Below are positions 62,518-64,000 of a stretch of 64,000 bases of DNA, piece after piece. The position numbers and the translations under genes were made by a program. The number at the start of each line of letters is the position of its first letter. Within the stretch, counting starts at the first letter, position 1. This DNA is from Nymphaea colorata (lineage: Eukaryota > Streptophyta > Magnoliopsida > Nymphaeales > Nymphaeaceae), in NCBI RefSeq assembly GCF_008831285.2, contig NC_045146.1:17747289-17811288 (forward strand), read 5' to 3'. The notes below the pieces were generated by a model, which saw only the letters and a program-made list of their open reading frames with translations, was not told the DNA's origin and made no database searches.

Positions 62518-64000
62518 AAGATATATATAAGACTGAGCCACATCAACACTCTTTCATACCATTAAATAAGACATTCCAGAAGCAAACTGAACTGAGGACG
62601 TAGTTAATATATGCTACACAACTGGATCAATTGCGCTGCCCATCATTTGGTAGAGAGAGAAAGAAAAAGTGGAAGTCCCCAATAAAGAGAAAAAGAGCTT
62701 GGAATATGCTTGGAATCTGATGAGATTTGGCAACAAATAGAAGAACAAGTTCTCAACGGCTCTTTCTATACGTATGCTTTGCCGGAAGTGCTCTTGTTCT
62801 TTTCCTGAATTTCCTTGCACTTTCTTCACAAGTAGATTAATTGGGTAGAACAGTGAAGTGGTAGGGTCGGCATTTGATCCAAGGTTTTCATCTCAGCACT
62901 TCACGACTCCCTCTTTAATTTGTCTTTTGAATCGGCAAGCGCAGTTCACAAGCAAAAGGTTACAGTTCGAACAACTATTAATGGTGGTTGCCTTGTCAAT
63001 CAATAACGAAAACTGCGTCACAGCTAAAACTGTTCTTCTTTCTTTTTCTAAAGTAAAGCACCATGAACAGAAAATTTTTATTTTTATTTACTAAGAACAG
63101 AGACGATTTGAATGTTCATGATCTAAGGGGTCATGTCAATTTTCTCTTATAATGAGTGAGTACATTTTAGAAAGAGGACTCAATCATATATGGTAATGGT
63201 ATAGTAAAAACTCAAAACCACATTTATCTATATCGTGCGTGAGACTGGGACACCCTTATATACCAAAATTCATATAATATCTTTTTTACCAAATAATCCA
63301 ACCCAAGAGACTGACTGCATGTTCTCAAATTGAAGAAGATGTTCTAATTCATTTTTGGACTAAGAAAGTAAAACGCACAAAGAATTCGCTTGACGGATGT
63401 TTTGGAGCCAGTATTGCAGAAATGACAAACATGTCCTGAGGATAAGCTTTTTGGATGCATGTTGACCATATCAACTTTCTTTGGAATAGAAAAAGATGGC
63501 AACCAAACTGGAAGATCTATAATCTTTTTTGTCAAACACAAGAATGTTTTTGTCAATGAAAAGAAAAGTGCAAATGATAAACCCAAATCGAATTGTGTTC
63601 CCGAGACAAAGTAAAAAAACGTAGACTCAGATTGAAAATTGAGATTTAGGTGACTGCACATAACAGAAACAAATTAATGAAAAAAAAAATGAAAACTGAA
63701 AAAATGGAAAGTAAAATCAAAGTAGGTAATTGACTTTCCTCTTTAATATGAGGGTGGCGTCTCCATTTTGAGCAGCCGTTCCCAAGCATTACACGCTAGA
63801 GAGAGAGAGAGAGAGAGAGAGAGATTTCTTGCAAGATGATTCATTCATAGAGTTGTTGAGCTGGGTACATCGTTTTTGCTGTTTGCTGTTATTTTGGTTA
63901 ATTTGAGCAATTGGTTTGCCGGAATCTGCTTCTTGGAGAGAGAGAGAGAGGGGGGAGAGAGAGAGAGAGGGGAGAGATAGATTGAGAGAGAGAGAGAGAG
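62163..64000. other. Intergenic to window edge, ending in GA-rich leader-like sequence
   Basis: AT-rich DNA without a supported ORF. From about 63797 there are (GA)n tracts at 63797-63825 and 63937-64000, with T-rich sequence between. This looks like the start of a plant 5' leader on the + strand, so a gene may begin beyond the window. Confidence 0.4.

Overview
The window is nuclear DNA of a flowering plant. Three of the genes have plant-type introns with GT..AG borders. The gene families are plant-specific or plant-typical: an RG-II xylosyltransferase, BIN4, a thaumatin-like protein and a CC-NB-LRR relic. Most of the 64 kb is AT-rich intergenic sequence with long (AT)n and (GA)n microsatellites and small non-autonomous DNA transposons. 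The species cannot be named from the sequence.

Layout. 1-6.6 kb: no gene; a Tourist-like MITE candidate and a TCGA-rich hAT MITE with perfect 8-bp target duplication. 6.67-6.94 kb (-): short gene for a mitochondrial ATP-synthase subunit of the plant subunit f/ATP17 ('fiber protein Fb15') type. 9.0-9.2 kb: a near-perfect 34-bp inverted repeat. 9.59-13.2 kb (+): a CC-NB-LRR resistance gene that still shows its motifs in order but is broken by about ten stops and frame changes. 15.26-16.0 kb (-): an intronless, GC-rich, acidic protein of unknown function. 17-31 kb: no intact gene; microsatellites, tandem repeats, a small hAT MITE and a decayed piece of plastid ycf2. 31-38 kb (+): a four-exon GT77 xylosyltransferase (RGXT/MGP4 type) with a probable spliced leader; a 1.9-kb hAT element with perfect target duplication lies between the putative leader and the ATG. 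38.4-39.3 kb: a 0.9-kb Tourist-like element with a purine/pyrimidine tract and a run of 27 C. 40.7-48.8 kb (+): a ten-exon BIN4/MIDGET gene. 50.7-52.3 kb (-): a thaumatin-like (PR-5) gene. 52.3-64 kb: no gene; several hAT-type MITEs and relics, and GA-rich sequence at the right edge.

The genes do not form a pathway: cell-wall pectin glycosylation in the Golgi (RGXT), endoreduplication with topoisomerase VI (BIN4), apoplastic defence (thaumatin-like), oxidative phosphorylation (ATP synthase) and a dead immune receptor sit side by side, as is normal in plants. I found no undescribed multi-gene system. The most informative signals are the dated-looking transposon insertions, the inverted repeat just upstream of the dead NLR, the plastid ycf2 insertion, and the unrecognised acidic protein.
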